From the NCBI RefSeq assembly GCF_009856625.1, contig NZ_CP047241.1, positions 372,001 through 436,000 on the forward strand: a stretch of 64,000 nt of DNA. Direction: 5' to 3'. The notes below the pieces were generated by a model. It made no database searches. It worked only from the letters and a program-made list of their open reading frames with translations, and was not told the DNA's origin. Source of the DNA: Aquitalea denitrificans. GTDB taxonomy: Bacteria; Pseudomonadota; Gammaproteobacteria; Burkholderiales; Chromobacteriaceae. Positions 35,431 through 46,809 of the stretch are shown in pieces (positions within the stretch are counted from its first letter, which is position 1; every line of letters starts with the position of its first letter). A program made the translations under genes and the position numbers.

Positions 35431-37686
35431 TTACTTGACGCAATCCACGCAGTACACCTTGCGGCCTTCCACATCGGTGGCCACCAGACCGTGAACGTCG
35501 GTTTCGAAGCCCGGCAGTTCGCGGTTGAAGGCCTGGGCAAAGCGCAGGTAGTCAACAATGGTCTTGTTGAAACGCTCGCCCGGAATCAGCAGCGGGATGC
35601 CCGGCGGGTACGGGGTCAGCAGCACGGCGGTGACGCGTCCTTCCAGCTGGTCTACCGGCACGCGTTCAATCTCGCGGTGCGCCATCTTGGCAAAGGCATC
35701 GGCCGGGCGCATGGCCGGTTCCATCTCGGACAGATAGATCTCGGTGGTCAGGCGGGCGATGTCGTGCTTGGTGTACAGCGCGTGAATGCGCTGGCACAAG
35801 TCCTGCAGGCCCACGCGTTCGTACTGCGGGTAGCGGGCGACAAAGTCCGGCATGGCGCGCCACAGTGGCTGGTTCTTGTCGAAGTCGTCCTTGAACTGCT
35901 GCAGCAGCGAAATCAGCGTGTTCCAACGGCCCTTGGTAATGCCGATGGTGAACATGATGAAGAAGCTGTACAGGCCGGTTTTTTCCACCACCACACCGTG
36001 TTCGGTGAGGTACTTGGTGACGATGGCGGCCGGAATGCCCATTTCTTCGAAGCTGCCGTCCACGTCCAGGCCCGGCGTCAGCACAGTGGCCTTGATCGGG
36101 TCCAGCAGGTTGAAGCCTTCCTCGATGCCGGCAAAACCGTGCCAGTGCGCGCCGGGTTTCAGTTCCCAGTCCACCGGGTCGCAGATGCCGTCGTCGGACA
36201 GCTCGTCCGGGCCCCACACGCTGAACCACCAGTCGTTGCCGTATTCTTCGTCCACCTTGCGCATGGCGCGGCGGAAGTCCAGTGCCTCTACCAGCGATTC
36301 CTCCACCAGTGCCTGGCCACCCGGCTGTTCCATCATGGCGGCGGCGACATCGCAGCTGGCAATAATGGAATATTGCGGGCTGGTGGAGGTGTGCATCAGA
36401 TAGGCTTCGTTGAACCAGGCGGTATCCAGCTGACGGTTTTGCGGGTCCTGCACCAGAATCTGCGAAGCCTGGCTGATACCGGCCAGCAGCTTGTGGGTGG
36501 ACTGGGTAGAGAAGATCAGGCTGTCCTTGCAACGCGGGCGGCCTTCGCCAATGGCGTGGAAATCGCCATAGAAGTCGTGGAAGCTGGCATGCGGCAGCCA
36601 GGCTTCGTCAAAGTGCAGGGTGTCCACTTCGCCATCCAGAATGCCCTTGATCTCTTCCACGTTGTACAAAATGCCATCGTAGGTGGACTGGGTGATGGTG
36701 AGGATGCGCGGCTTGAGCTTGGGGTTCTTTTCCAGCGCTTCGCGGGCAAAGGGGTTGGCCAGAATCTTCTTCTTGATGTTTTCCAGCTGGAATTCCGACT
36801 TGGGAATCGGGCCGATGATGCCGTAGTGATTGCGCGTGGGCATCAGGAATACCGGAATGGCACCGGTCATCATGATGGCGTGCAGATTGGACTTGTGGCA
36901 GTTGCGGTCCACCAGCACGATGTCACCCGCTGCCACGCAGCTGTGCCAGACGATCTTGTTGGAGGTCGAGGTGCCGTTGGTGACGAAGAACAGATGGTCG
37001 GCATTGAAGATGCGTGCCGCATTGCGTTCCGAGGCGGCAATCGGGCCGGTGTGGTCCAGCAGCTGGCCCAGTTCGTCCACCGCATTGCATACGTCGGCGC
37101 GCAACATGTTTTCGCCGAAGAACTGGTGGAACATCTGGCCTACCGGGCTTTTCAGGAAGGCCACGCCACCGGAGTGGCCCGGGCAGTGCCAGGAGTAGGA
37201 GCCATCATGGGCATAGTCCACCAGCGCGCGGAAAAACGGCGGCGCCAGGCTGTCCAGATAGCTCTTGGATTCGCGGATGATATGGCGTGCCACAAACTCC
37301 GGTGTGTCTTCGTGCATGTGGATGAAACCATGCAGCTCGCGCAGGATGTCGTTGGGAATATGGCGTGCAGTACGGGTTTCGCCGTACAGGTATACCGGAA
37401 TGTCCGGATTACGGCGGCGGATTTCCGCCACAAAGCTGTACAGCTGGCCCAGAGCGTTTTCCGAGGCGTCGTCGGTCTGGAATTCTTCGTCGTCGATGGA
37501 CAAGATAAAACCGGCTGCCCGGCTTTGCTGCTGGGCAAAGGAGGTGAGGTCACCATAGCTGGTGTAACCAATCACGCTCATGCCTTCGGCTTCCATGGCT
37601 GCTGCCAGTTCGCGGATGCCGGAGCCGCTGGTGTTTTCCGAGCGGAAGTCCTCGTCGATGATGACGATGGGAAAGTGAAAACGCAT
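35431..37686 (-). CDS. Inducible Arg/Lys/Orn decarboxylase
   Basis: A 751-aa fold-type I PLP decarboxylase of the large biodegradative family (LdcI, SpeF, AdiA). An N-terminal response-regulator-like wing domain (about residues 1-125) precedes the PLP core, with the lysine in STQSTHKLLAG (near residue 380), TLHFDEAWLPHASF before it, and a C-terminal domain ending in CVDCVK. The length is closest to arginine decarboxylase AdiA, but substrate is not certain. These enzymes consume protons and help acid survival. AAGGA seven bases upstream of 37686 sets the start; an ATG 17 codons earlier is less likely. A roughly 420-bp gene-free leader lies upstream. Confidence 0.92.
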   Translation of the reverse strand: MRFHFPIVIIDEDFRSENTSGSGIRELAAAMEAEGMSVIGYTSYGDLTSFAQQQSRAAGFILSIDDEEFQTDDASENALGQLYSFVAEIRRRNPDIPVYLYGETRTARHIPNDILRELHGFIHMHEDTPEFVARHIIRESKSYLDSLAPPFFRALVDYAHDGSYSWHCPGHSGGVAFLKSPVGQMFHQFFGENMLRADVCNAVDELGQLLDHTGPIAASERNAARIFNADHLFFVTNGTSTSNKIVWHSCVAAGDIVLVDRNCHKSNLHAIMMTGAIPVFLMPTRNHYGIIGPIPKSEFQLENIKKKILANPFAREALEKNPKLKPRILTITQSTYDGILYNVEEIKGILDGEVDTLHFDEAWLPHASFHDFYGDFHAIGEGRPRCKDSLIFSTQSTHKLLAGISQASQILVQDPQNRQLDTAWFNEAYLMHTSTSPQYSIIASCDVAAAMMEQPGGQALVEESLVEALDFRRAMRKVDEEYGNDWWFSVWGPDELSDDGICDPVDWELKPGAHWHGFAGIEEGFNLLDPIKATVLTPGLDVDGSFEEMGIPAAIVTKYLTEHGVVVEKTGLYSFFIMFTIGITKGRWNTLISLLQQFKDDFDKNQPLWRAMPDFVARYPQYERVGLQDLCQRIHALYTKHDIARLTTEIYLSEMEPAMRPADAFAKMAHREIERVPVDQLEGRVTAVLLTPYPPGIPLLIPGERFNKTIVDYLRFAQAFNRELPGFETDVHGLVATDVEGRKVYCVDCVK

Positions 37687-38110
37687 ACCTGAGTCCTTGT
37701 CAGTCAAAACTCGGACACCACAGCCGGGGATGGCCATTCAGGAAGGCAGTCCTTGCCATGGGTAAGGACAATACCGTGCACCTGTAACGCCTGTCGGCCC
37801 GCAGCTTGCTGCAGTGTCACTCGGTGCGCGTTGGGGCGCAGTCGCTGGTCCCTGCCGGATGGCAGTGGGCGGGGCTGGCCTTGAGGCGCGTAAATATTAC
37901 TGGGTGCGCACGAAAACCGGGGTGCGTCCTGCAGGCTGACGTGGAGTGGCCGCAGATCCCCGGCTTCCTTAGGGAGCACGCTGGGTGGTGCGTCCTTCAC
38001 GTCGGCCGGCTTGGAGAACATCCCAAGAAAGCGCGCATTGTAGACCTTTTACCGTGCTTGTGTTGCACGGCAATATCCGTGTGTGAAAATAATCTGGAGG
38101 TTTGATCAAA
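37687..38110 (-). other. Gene-free leader upstream of the decarboxylase
   Basis: About 420 bp with many short inverted repeats (for example GTGC-N7-GCAC near 38055-38075) and no supported reading frame. TACAAT on the minus strand near 38040 is a possible -10, but no convincing -35 matches it. A long regulated 5' leader or a regulator-binding region is possible. Confidence 0.35.
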
Positions 38111-38153
38111 TATCCCGCTGAAATCCTTGTCTGGCAAGGATTTCAGCGGGATA
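38111..38153. repeat. 19-bp perfect inverted repeat (hairpin)
   Basis: TATCCCGCTGAAATCCTTG and its exact complement surround a TCTGG loop. It lies 31 bp after the stop of the PLD-family gene (minus strand). On that strand it is followed by TTTGATCAAA, not by a T-run, so it is a poor intrinsic terminator despite a very stable stem. Confidence 0.85.
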
Positions 38154-38184
38154 GAGCGGGCTTAAAGGATTGTTTTAAGACAGT

Positions 38185-39699
38185 TTAGGTTGTTGGTGGC
38201 GCTGGCGGTTTGAGATTATTTTTTGTTGCCGCCGACTGTTGTTTTTTTTCATTGCGCCGGCGATACAGACCCAGTGCCTTCAATACGATGGCACCGCCAC
38301 TGAGCGTGAGCAGGAAAACCAGCGGGCCGGCCACCAGCCAGGGAAACAGGGCCGCCAGTACGGCGAAGATCAACAGGCTCAGTCCGATGGTGAGAAAGGC
38401 CGTGGCCTCGCTGCTGTCTATGCTGCGGGTACCACGTACCACTGCGCCCAGTGCATCGCCAATACGTGCGGCCTGGCGAGCGGCGGCACTGGCACCGCTA
38501 CGTGCTGCATGACCGGCATTGGGAAAACGCAGGGAAGCCTGCTGGCGCTGGCGCGGGTGCGTCAACACCGGCGTGCGTTTATGGCCGCTGAGCACCACTT
38601 CGGTAGACTGTTCCAGATCCTGCAAGAAACGGGCTGCCAGCTTGCCGGCCACGCTTTCGTCCTCGATGGCCACATCGATTTCCCGATTGGCCAGCCAGCT
38701 GGAAATGTTCAGGTTGGTGGAGCCGATCCGTGCCCAACGGCCATCGGCCACCGCTGTCTTGGCATGAATCATCGGCCCGTTCCACTCGAACACTCGCACG
38801 CCAGCCTCCAGCAGCGGCCGGTACATGGTGCGCGACACGGTGGCAATCCAGCGGATATCACTGGAGCGCGGCACCAGCAGGCGCACATCAACGCCATCGC
38901 GCGCCGCCTGCTTCAGTGCGGACAGATAGGTGCTGGTACCCATGAAATAGGCATCGGTCAGCCACAGGGTGCGGCGGGCAAAACTGGCAATCAGCAAATC
39001 CAGCCGCATCATGTGGGCGGTGGAAGGGGTGGTGGCAATCAAGCGGGCGGCGATAGTGCCGCATTCGGTCGGTGCGGCATCTGCCAGCCAGCTAGTCTCC
39101 AACGCTTGCCCGCAACTGGCCCAACTATCGGCAAAGGCTGCCAGTGCTTCGCGTACCAGGGGGCCGCGCAGCGACAGGCCCGTGTCACGCCAGGGGGCAA
39201 TGCCGGCTTCTGGTCGGCCTTCCCAGCTGGAGCTGATGCACAGGCCGGAAATGAAGGCCTCCTGCCGGTCCACCACGATAAGCTTACGATGGTTGCGCCC
39301 CAGCAGGCTAAGCCCGCCGGTCAGCGTGGGGGGATTATAGGCGCGCACTTCTGCACCGGCTGCCAGAAGTGGACGGAAGAAACCGGAAAGCCAGGGCTTC
39401 CAGCAGCCCAGCCAGTCATACAGCAGGCATACCCTGACGCCGGCAGTGGCTTTTTCGATCAGTAACTGGCGGATCTCGCGGCCAAAGCGATCATTGGCCA
39501 CGATATACATCTCGATGAACACCGATTCTTCCGCCCCGGCAATGGCCTGCCGCCAGGCCGGGAAGTTATCGGTGCTGTCATACAGCAGCGCAAGCTGATT
39601 GCCGGCAATCAGCGGTGCCCCGGCCGAGCGCGAGAAGGCCTGGTCGGCCAGCTGGCGTACGAAATCCTGGCTGAGTGCTGTAGTGGTATCGCTACGCAT
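38185..39699 (-). CDS. Phospholipase D family protein, cardiolipin-synthase-like
   Basis: A 504-aa protein with two PLD catalytic motifs: NHRKLIVVD with downstream SGLC (near residue 140) and IHAKTAVADG with GSTNLN (near residue 310), so both half-sites of the active centre are present. Two adjacent membrane helices lie at the C-terminus (about 435-480), unlike ClsA, where they are N-terminal. Cardiolipin or another phosphatidyl transfer product is likely. Start uncertain: ATG at 39699, or TTG at 39726; neither has a clear ribosome-binding site. Confidence 0.87.
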   Translation of the reverse strand: MRSDTTTALSQDFVRQLADQAFSRSAGAPLIAGNQLALLYDSTDNFPAWRQAIAGAEESVFIEMYIVANDRFGREIRQLLIEKATAGVRVCLLYDWLGCWKPWLSGFFRPLLAAGAEVRAYNPPTLTGGLSLLGRNHRKLIVVDRQEAFISGLCISSSWEGRPEAGIAPWRDTGLSLRGPLVREALAAFADSWASCGQALETSWLADAAPTECGTIAARLIATTPSTAHMMRLDLLIASFARRTLWLTDAYFMGTSTYLSALKQAARDGVDVRLLVPRSSDIRWIATVSRTMYRPLLEAGVRVFEWNGPMIHAKTAVADGRWARIGSTNLNISSWLANREIDVAIEDESVAGKLAARFLQDLEQSTEVVLSGHKRTPVLTHPRQRQQASLRFPNAGHAARSGASAAARQAARIGDALGAVVRGTRSIDSSEATAFLTIGLSLLIFAVLAALFPWLVAGPLVFLLTLSGGAIVLKALGLYRRRNEKKQQSAATKNNLKPPAPPTT

Positions 39700-39928
39700 G
39701 ATGGCTTTGTGTATGTTGTCGGACAATATTCTGAAATCAGCTATTTAGGCGGTTTTGGATTAAGCCGCCGTGCACCACAATGGGTCGTAAATTTGAATAT
39801 GGGTGTCACAAAACTGGAAGAAAAATGTACTTTTTTTGCGGGTTTTCCCTGATTTTTTTGGGGAAAAATTCAATCAAACCATTGAAATTAAAAGGTTATT
39901 GCGCTGCGAGAAAAGTGGCAATAACTGG

Positions 39929-39958
39929 TTGCAAGGTCAAGCATGTTGCCCTTAGAAT
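39929..39958 (+). promoter_or_regulatory. Candidate sigma-70 promoter of gltB
   Basis: TTGCAA, an 18-bp spacer and TAGAAT, about 40 bp upstream of the gltB start. Confidence 0.6.
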
Positions 39959-39996
39959 CGATTCATTCGATTCACAATTATAAGCAGGACAAAGCA

Positions 39997-42900
39997 ATGG
40001 ACAGACAGCGCTGGTTGCAGGGTACCCTGTACCACCCGGATTTCGAGCAGGACAGCTGCGGATTCGGCCTTATCACCCAACTGGACGACAAACCCAGCCA
40101 CTGGCTGGTGGAAACCGCTATCTCCTCGCTGGCCAAACTGACCCACCGTGGAGCGGTGGCGGCAGATGGCAAGTCGGGCGACGGCTGTGGCTTGCTGTTT
40201 CGCAAGCCGGATGGCTTCCTGCGGGAAGTTGCGGCCGAGGCCGATATTGCCCTGAAGGCAGTGTACGCCGCAGGTCTGGTTTTCCACCACCCCGACAGTG
40301 AAATTGGCGATCGCAGCCTGCGTCGCCTGAAAGAGTTTCTGGAAGCCCAGCAACTGGAAGTGGCCGGTTTCCGCATGGTGCCGACTGATGTCAGCGCCTG
40401 TGGCGAAGCCGCACTGGCCAGCTTGCCTGCCATTTCCCAAGTCTTTGTTAACTGTCCTTTCGGCATGGACGAGCTGACTTTCCAGCGCCGTCTGTACATG
40501 GGCCGTCGTCAGGCGGAAAAAGCCAACAAGGTGGACGACCCGGCGTTCTATCTGCCGACACTGTCGCCGCATACCTTGTCCTACAAGGGCTTGGTAACGC
40601 CGGAAAACCTGCCCAAGTTCTTCCTGGACCTGAACGACCCGCGTTTCGAGTCCAGCCTGGCGGTATTCCACCAGCGCTTCTCCACCAATACCTGGCCGCA
40701 GTGGAAGCTGGCACAGCCCTTCCGCTTCCTGGCGCACAACGGTGAAATCAACACCGTGCAGGGCAACCGTTACTGGGCACGTGCCCGCGAGCGCATCATG
40801 GCCTCGCCGCACCTCGATATGGACGCGGTGCGTCCCATCGTGCAGACCGACGGTTCGGACTCCATGAGCCTGGACAATATGCTGGAAGGCCTGCTGATGG
40901 GCGGCATTCCGCTGTTCCGCGCGTTGCGCCTCTTGGTGCCGCCGGCCTGGCAGAACGTCGACTCCACCGACAAGGACCTGCGCGCCTTCTACGAATACAA
41001 CTCCATGCACATGGAGCCGTGGGACGGCCCGGCCGGCATCGTGCTGACCGATGGCCGCTACGCCGCCTGTATGCTGGACCGCAACGGCCTGCGCCCGGCA
41101 CGTTGGGTACTGACCCGCGACAATATCCTGACCATCGCCTCCGAAGTAGGCGTGTGGGACTACAAGCCGGAAGACGTAGTGCGCAAGGGCCGGGTGAAGC
41201 CGGGCCAGCTGTTTGCTGCCGATCTGGCTACCGGCGAGCTGCTGATGCCGGAAGACATCGACGCCATGCTCAAGAGCGCCAAACCGTATCGTCAGTGGAT
41301 CAAGGACAGCGCCAAGTATCTGGAGCTGTCGATCGAGGACGACGCCGGTATTGAAGCCATGGGCAAGGATGAGCTGACCCGTCTGCAAAAGCTGTACAAC
41401 TTCAGCTATGAAGAGCGCGACCAGATCCTGCGCGTATTGGCTGAAGACGGCCAGGAAGCCGTCGGCTCCATGGGCGATGACACCCCGATGGCGGTGCTCA
41501 GCCAGAAAGTACGCTCGCCGTTTGACTACCTGCGCCAGCAATTTGCCCAGGTGACCAACCCGCCGATCGACCCCATCCGCGAAGCGGTGGTGATGTCGCT
41601 CAACAGCGTGTTTGGCCCGGAACGCAATATGTTCGAAGAGAGCGCCGAGCACGCCAAGCGTCTGGAAGTGCGCTCGCCGGTGTTGTCGCACGAAAAATTC
41701 ATCCGCGTCACCACCCGTCCGGAACCGTATCTGAAGGCCACCACCTTCGACCTGTGCTACGACCCGAACGAAAGCTCGCTGCAACAGGCGATTGAAAAGC
41801 TGTGCCAGCACGTGATCGAAGCGGTCAACGAAGGCACGGTGATCGTAGTGCTGTCCGACCGCATCATCACCCAGGGCCGTCTGCCTATCCACGCCCTGTT
41901 TGCCACCGGCGCGGTACACCATGCGCTGATTGAAACCGGCCTGCGCTGCAAGACCAACATCTTGCTGGAAACCGGCACCGTGCGTGATGCGCACCAGATG
42001 GCCTGTGTCATCGGCTACGGTGCTACCGCGGTTTATCCCTACCTGGCCTACCAGAGCATCATCGATCTGGTGAACAGCGGCGTGGTCAATTGCAAGATCA
42101 ACGAAGCGCTGCAGCACTATCGCAAGGGCATCAACAAGGGCCTGCTGAAAGTACTGTCCAAGATGGGTATTTCCACCATCGCCTCCTATCGTGGTGCCCA
42201 GCTGTTTGAAGCGGTCGGCATTCACAAGGACGTGGTCGATCTCTGCCTGAAGGGCACGGTATCGCGCGTATCCGGTGCCAGTTTCGAGGACTTCGAAGAC
42301 GACCAGCAACAACTGCTGCGTTTCGCCTTCAACCCGATGCGCCAGATTTCGCAAGGCGGTCTGCTCAAGTACGTGCATGGCGAGGAATACCACGCCTACA
42401 ACCCGGACGTGGTGCAGCTGCTGCAAAAAGCGGTACAGAACGACGACTACCAGGCCTACCAGCAATACGCCGACACGGTGAACACCCGTCCGGTGTCCAT
42501 GCTGCGCGACCTGATGAAGGTGAAACTGGCCGAGCAGCCGATTTCCGTCGACGAAGTCGAGCCGATCGAAGCCATTCTCAAGCGGTTTGACTCCGCCGGC
42601 ATGTCGCTGGGCGCGCTGTCGCCGGAAGCCCACGAGGCACTGGCAACCGCCATGAACCGTCTGGGTGGCCGTTCCAACTCCGGTGAAGGTGGTGAAGATG
42701 CTTCGCGCTATGGCACCGAGCGCATGTCCAAGATCAAGCAAGTGGCCTCTGGCCGCTTCGGTGTCACCCCGCATTATCTGGTGAACGCTGAAGTGCTGCA
42801 GATCAAGGTAGCCCAGGGCGCCAAGCCGGGCGAGGGCGGCCAGCTGCCGGGCGATAAGGTCACCGGCCTGATTGCCCGCCTGCGTCACGCCAAGGAAGGC

Positions 42901-44445
42901 ATCAGCCTGATTTCGCCGCCGCCGCACCATGATATTTACTCTATTGAAGACCTGGCCCAGTTGATCTTCGACCTGAAGCAGGTCAACCCGACCGCGCTGG
43001 TGTCGGTCAAACTGGTGGCCGAGCCGGGCGTGGGCACCATTGCCGCCGGCGTGGCCAAGGCCTATGCCGACCTGATCACCATCTCCGGTTACGACGGTGG
43101 TACCGGTGCCTCGCCGCTCACCTCGGTGAAATACGCCGGCTCGCCGTGGGAACTGGGCCTGTCCGAAGCCCAGCAAGTGCTGCGTGCCAACGGCCTGCGT
43201 GGCCGGGTACGGGTACAGACCGACGGTGGTCTGAAAACCGGTCTGGACGTGATCAAGGCAGCCATCCTCGGTGCGGAAAGCTTCGGCTTCGGTACCGGCC
43301 CGATGGTGGCGCTGGGCTGCAAATACCTGCGTATCTGCCACCTGAACAACTGCGCCACCGGCGTGGCCACCCAGGAAATCAAGCTGCGCTCCAAGTACTT
43401 CCTTGGCCTGCCGGAAATGGTGATGAACTACTTCCTGTTCATCGCCCGCGAAACCCGCGAATGGATGGCCAAGCTGGGCGTGCGCAGCATGGAAGAGCTG
43501 ATCGGCCGCATGGACCTGATGGAACTGCTGGAAGGCGAAACCGCCAAGCAAGGCAAGCTGGACCTGTCGCCGCTGCTGTCGCAAGGCACGGTGCCGGACG
43601 ATGTGCCGCGCTTCTGCATCAGCGACAGCAACCCGTCCTTCGACAAGGGCGAGCTGGCCGAGCAGATCCTGGCCGATGCACTGCCTGCCATCCATAACAA
43701 GCAGATGCTGGAACTGTCCTACCCGATCGAGAACATCCATCGCTCCATCGGTGCCCGCCTGTCCGGCGAAATCGCCCGAGTACACGGCGCGGCAGGCCTG
43801 CCGTTTGGCTGCCTCAAGGTCAAGTTCAACGGCAGCGCCGGTCAGAGCTTTGGCGTATGGAACGCTTCCGGCCTGCACCTGGAACTGGAAGGCGATGCCA
43901 ACGACTACGTCGGCAAGGGCATGGCTGGCGGTCGCGTCACCATCTACCCGCCGAAGAATGCGGCGTATGAAAGTGGCGAAGCCATCATCATCGGCAATAC
44001 CTGCCTGTACGGTGCTACCGGTGGCCAGCTGTTTGCTGCCGGCGTGGCCGGCGAGCGTTTCGGCGTGCGTAACTCCGGCGCGCTGGCTGTTATCGAAGGT
44101 GCGGGCGACCACTGCTGCGAATACATGACCGGCGGTACTGTCATCGTGCTGGGCGAAACCGGCTACAACTTCGGTGCCGGCATGACTGGTGGCTTTGCCT
44201 TTGTCTACGACCCGGGCGAGCGCTTTGCCTACCGCTACAACAATGAACTGGTCGACATTCACCTGATCAACGGCGAAGCAATGGGCATGTACCGTGCCTT
44301 CCTGCTGGAGAAGATTGCCAAGCATGTCGAGCTGACCGGCTCCGAAACCGGCCGCGCCATGTTGCAGAACTTCGACGACTACGTGGACTACTTCTGGCTG
44401 GTGAAGCCGAAGGCCGCCACGCTGGACAGCCTGCTCAAGGATTGA
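39997..44445 (+). CDS. gltB: Glutamate synthase (NADPH), large subunit
   Basis: GltB forms glutamate from glutamine and 2-oxoglutarate. The 1482-aa product has a class-II glutaminase domain whose catalytic cysteine is Cys21 (DSCGFGL), after a 20-residue propeptide that is normally removed. The central domain and the FMN-binding synthase domain follow ([10 protein letters not shown], the 3Fe-4S loop [15 protein letters not shown]), then the C-terminal beta-helix ([22 protein letters not shown] region). AGGA lies seven bases before the ATG at 39997; the ATG at 39943 lies inside the promoter region. The partner gltD is downstream but separated by an inserted cassette. Confidence 0.98.
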   Translation: MDRQRWLQGTLYHPDFEQDSCGFGLITQLDDKPSHWLVETAISSLAKLTHRGAVAADGKSGDGCGLLFRKPDGFLREVAAEADIALKAVYAAGLVFHHPDSEIGDRSLRRLKEFLEAQQLEVAGFRMVPTDVSACGEAALASLPAISQVFVNCPFGMDELTFQRRLYMGRRQAEKANKVDDPAFYLPTLSPHTLSYKGLVTPENLPKFFLDLNDPRFESSLAVFHQRFSTNTWPQWKLAQPFRFLAHNGEINTVQGNRYWARARERIMASPHLDMDAVRPIVQTDGSDSMSLDNMLEGLLMGGIPLFRALRLLVPPAWQNVDSTDKDLRAFYEYNSMHMEPWDGPAGIVLTDGRYAACMLDRNGLRPARWVLTRDNILTIASEVGVWDYKPEDVVRKGRVKPGQLFAADLATGELLMPEDIDAMLKSAKPYRQWIKDSAKYLELSIEDDAGIEAMGKDELTRLQKLYNFSYEERDQILRVLAEDGQEAVGSMGDDTPMAVLSQKVRSPFDYLRQQFAQVTNPPIDPIREAVVMSLNSVFGPERNMFEESAEHAKRLEVRSPVLSHEKFIRVTTRPEPYLKATTFDLCYDPNESSLQQAIEKLCQHVIEAVNEGTVIVVLSDRIITQGRLPIHALFATGAVHHALIETGLRCKTNILLETGTVRDAHQMACVIGYGATAVYPYLAYQSIIDLVNSGVVNCKINEALQHYRKGINKGLLKVLSKMGISTIASYRGAQLFEAVGIHKDVVDLCLKGTVSRVSGASFEDFEDDQQQLLRFAFNPMRQISQGGLLKYVHGEEYHAYNPDVVQLLQKAVQNDDYQAYQQYADTVNTRPVSMLRDLMKVKLAEQPISVDEVEPIEAILKRFDSAGMSLGALSPEAHEALATAMNRLGGRSNSGEGGEDASRYGTERMSKIKQVASGRFGVTPHYLVNAEVLQIKVAQGAKPGEGGQLPGDKVTGLIARLRHAKEGISLISPPPHHDIYSIEDLAQLIFDLKQVNPTALVSVKLVAEPGVGTIAAGVAKAYADLITISGYDGGTGASPLTSVKYAGSPWELGLSEAQQVLRANGLRGRVRVQTDGGLKTGLDVIKAAILGAESFGFGTGPMVALGCKYLRICHLNNCATGVATQEIKLRSKYFLGLPEMVMNYFLFIARETREWMAKLGVRSMEELIGRMDLMELLEGETAKQGKLDLSPLLSQGTVPDDVPRFCISDSNPSFDKGELAEQILADALPAIHNKQMLELSYPIENIHRSIGARLSGEIARVHGAAGLPFGCLKVKFNGSAGQSFGVWNASGLHLELEGDANDYVGKGMAGGRVTIYPPKNAAYESGEAIIIGNTCLYGATGGQLFAAGVAGERFGVRNSGALAVIEGAGDHCCEYMTGGTVIVLGETGYNFGAGMTGGFAFVYDPGERFAYRYNNELVDIHLINGEAMGMYRAFLLEKIAKHVELTGSETGRAMLQNFDDYVDYFWLVKPKAATLDSLLKD

Positions 44446-44453
44446 GGTGAGCC

Positions 44454-44481
44454 GGGAGTAGTGAATAGGGAGTAGGGAGTG
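44454..44481 (+). repeat. Left heptamer array of the gltB-gltD cassette
   Basis: Four 7-bp units in a row, based on GGGAGTA (units 1 and 3 exact, unit 2 degenerate, unit 4 ends in G). The same array, inverted, is at 44864-44891. The last unit contains the GTG start codon of the inserted gene and the third unit supplies its ribosome-binding site. Confidence 0.9.
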
Positions 44482-44841
44482 GACAAGCCGCACAAGCAGC
44501 TACACGCCTGGCAGGAAAGTATGAATTTGGCACAGTTGATTTATCAATTGACCGCCAGCTTTCCTGCCGAAGAAAAGTTCGGCCTGACAGCCCAGCTTAG
44601 GCGCGCAGCAGTGTCCATTCCCTCCAATATTGCTGAAGGGGCCGCACGCAGTACCACCAGAGACTATGTCCATTTTCTGGTTGTGGCGCGTGGCTCACTC
44701 AGTGAGATGGATACACAGCTGGAATTGGCAGTCCGCCTTGGCTATCTCCCACAGCAACATTCAGGAATCCCGGCACTCAACAAAACCGGAAAGCTGCTTT
44801 CTGCATTGATCAGCAGTTTGCGAAACAAATTGAAAGATTAA
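44479..44841 (+). CDS. Four-helix-bundle protein (S23 / IVS-protein family)
   Basis: A 120-aa protein of the family found inside 23S rRNA intervening sequences and elsewhere (TIGR02436 type). Recognisable features: HAWQESMNLAQLIYQLTASFP, GLTAQLRRAAVSIPSNIAEGAAR and the FLVVARGSLSEMDTQLELA helix. The family forms pentameric helical bundles; its function is unknown, although the related Avd protein binds RNA in diversity-generating retroelements. No reverse transcriptase is nearby. The GTG start lies in the left heptamer array, with GGGAG six bases upstream. It sits between gltB and gltD and would be translated from their shared mRNA. Confidence 0.93.
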   Translation: MDKPHKQLHAWQESMNLAQLIYQLTASFPAEEKFGLTAQLRRAAVSIPSNIAEGAARSTTRDYVHFLVVARGSLSEMDTQLELAVRLGYLPQQHSGIPALNKTGKLLSALISSLRNKLKD

Positions 44842-46326
<1,485 letters not shown>

Positions 46327-46357
46327 GCGCTGGCTGCCAGTTGCTTTGTGTTAAAGA

Positions 46358-46385
46358 GGCCCGCCGACTGGCGGGCTTTTTCTTT
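46358..46385 (+). terminator. Rho-independent terminator after gltD
   Basis: GCCCGCC pairs with GGCGGGC around GACT and is followed by TTTTTCTTT. It marks the end of the gltBD operon and the border of the AT-rich polysaccharide locus. Confidence 0.92.
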
Positions 46386-46809
46386 ATGTATGCGGTATGT
46401 GGCTGTAGCCAAGGCAGCTGTTACAATGTGCAGCACATTTAGCGATTCAATAAATTTGATATGGCTGCCTATGAGTTGGTTGTTGATGCGCAGGCTGTAG
46501 ATAAATTAATATTTACTGTTTGCCTATCGATCAATACAGTCCATGGTTTGGGATATACTGTTGTGCTGTATGCTTATTTTTTTATCACTATATTGAAGTA
46601 GTAACTACTTAGAAATTAATGTTGTATTTTATGGCCGTGGCCACGGCTCTGCTAATACTTGAGGCATTGAGTCTTTTTTAATAAATTTGCTGGATGACTT
46701 TTATCATCAAATAATTTCTGTGTTAGTAATTAATCATTATTTTTAGATTGTATTTTGGTTTAATGTTGATTTTCATGCTGTTGTTTTGTGTCTATTTAAG
46801 TTATTTGGA
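46386..46809. other. AT-rich border region before the Wzy-like gene
   Basis: No supported gene. It holds a 46-codon reading frame from 46461 without a ribosome-binding site, a palindrome AAGTAGT-A-ACTACTT (46596-46610) and a 14-bp GC-rich perfect palindrome GCCGTGGCCACGGC near 46635. Base composition changes sharply here, as expected at the edge of an acquired locus. Confidence 0.45.

Noticed and set aside
35491..37692. A 733-codon open frame on the plus strand opposite the decarboxylase
   Set aside because: It exactly mirrors the decarboxylase, whose motifs and ribosome-binding site are clear, and its translation resembles no family.
38111..38153. An intrinsic terminator of the PLD-family gene
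   Set aside because: The stem is strong but neither side has the T-run needed; it was listed as a repeat.
39952..44493. A 1513-codon open frame on the minus strand opposite gltB
   Set aside because: It is the codon-bias shadow of the highly conserved gltB in a GC-rich region. It has no recognisable domain and starts inside the heptamer array.
44479..44841. Diversity-generating retroelement accessory gene (avd)
   Set aside because: The four-helix-bundle family is related to Avd, but no reverse transcriptase, template repeat or variable repeat is nearby.
46461..46601. A 46-codon frame in the AT-rich border region
   Set aside because: No ribosome-binding site and no similarity recognised; chance is likely in AT-rich DNA of this length.
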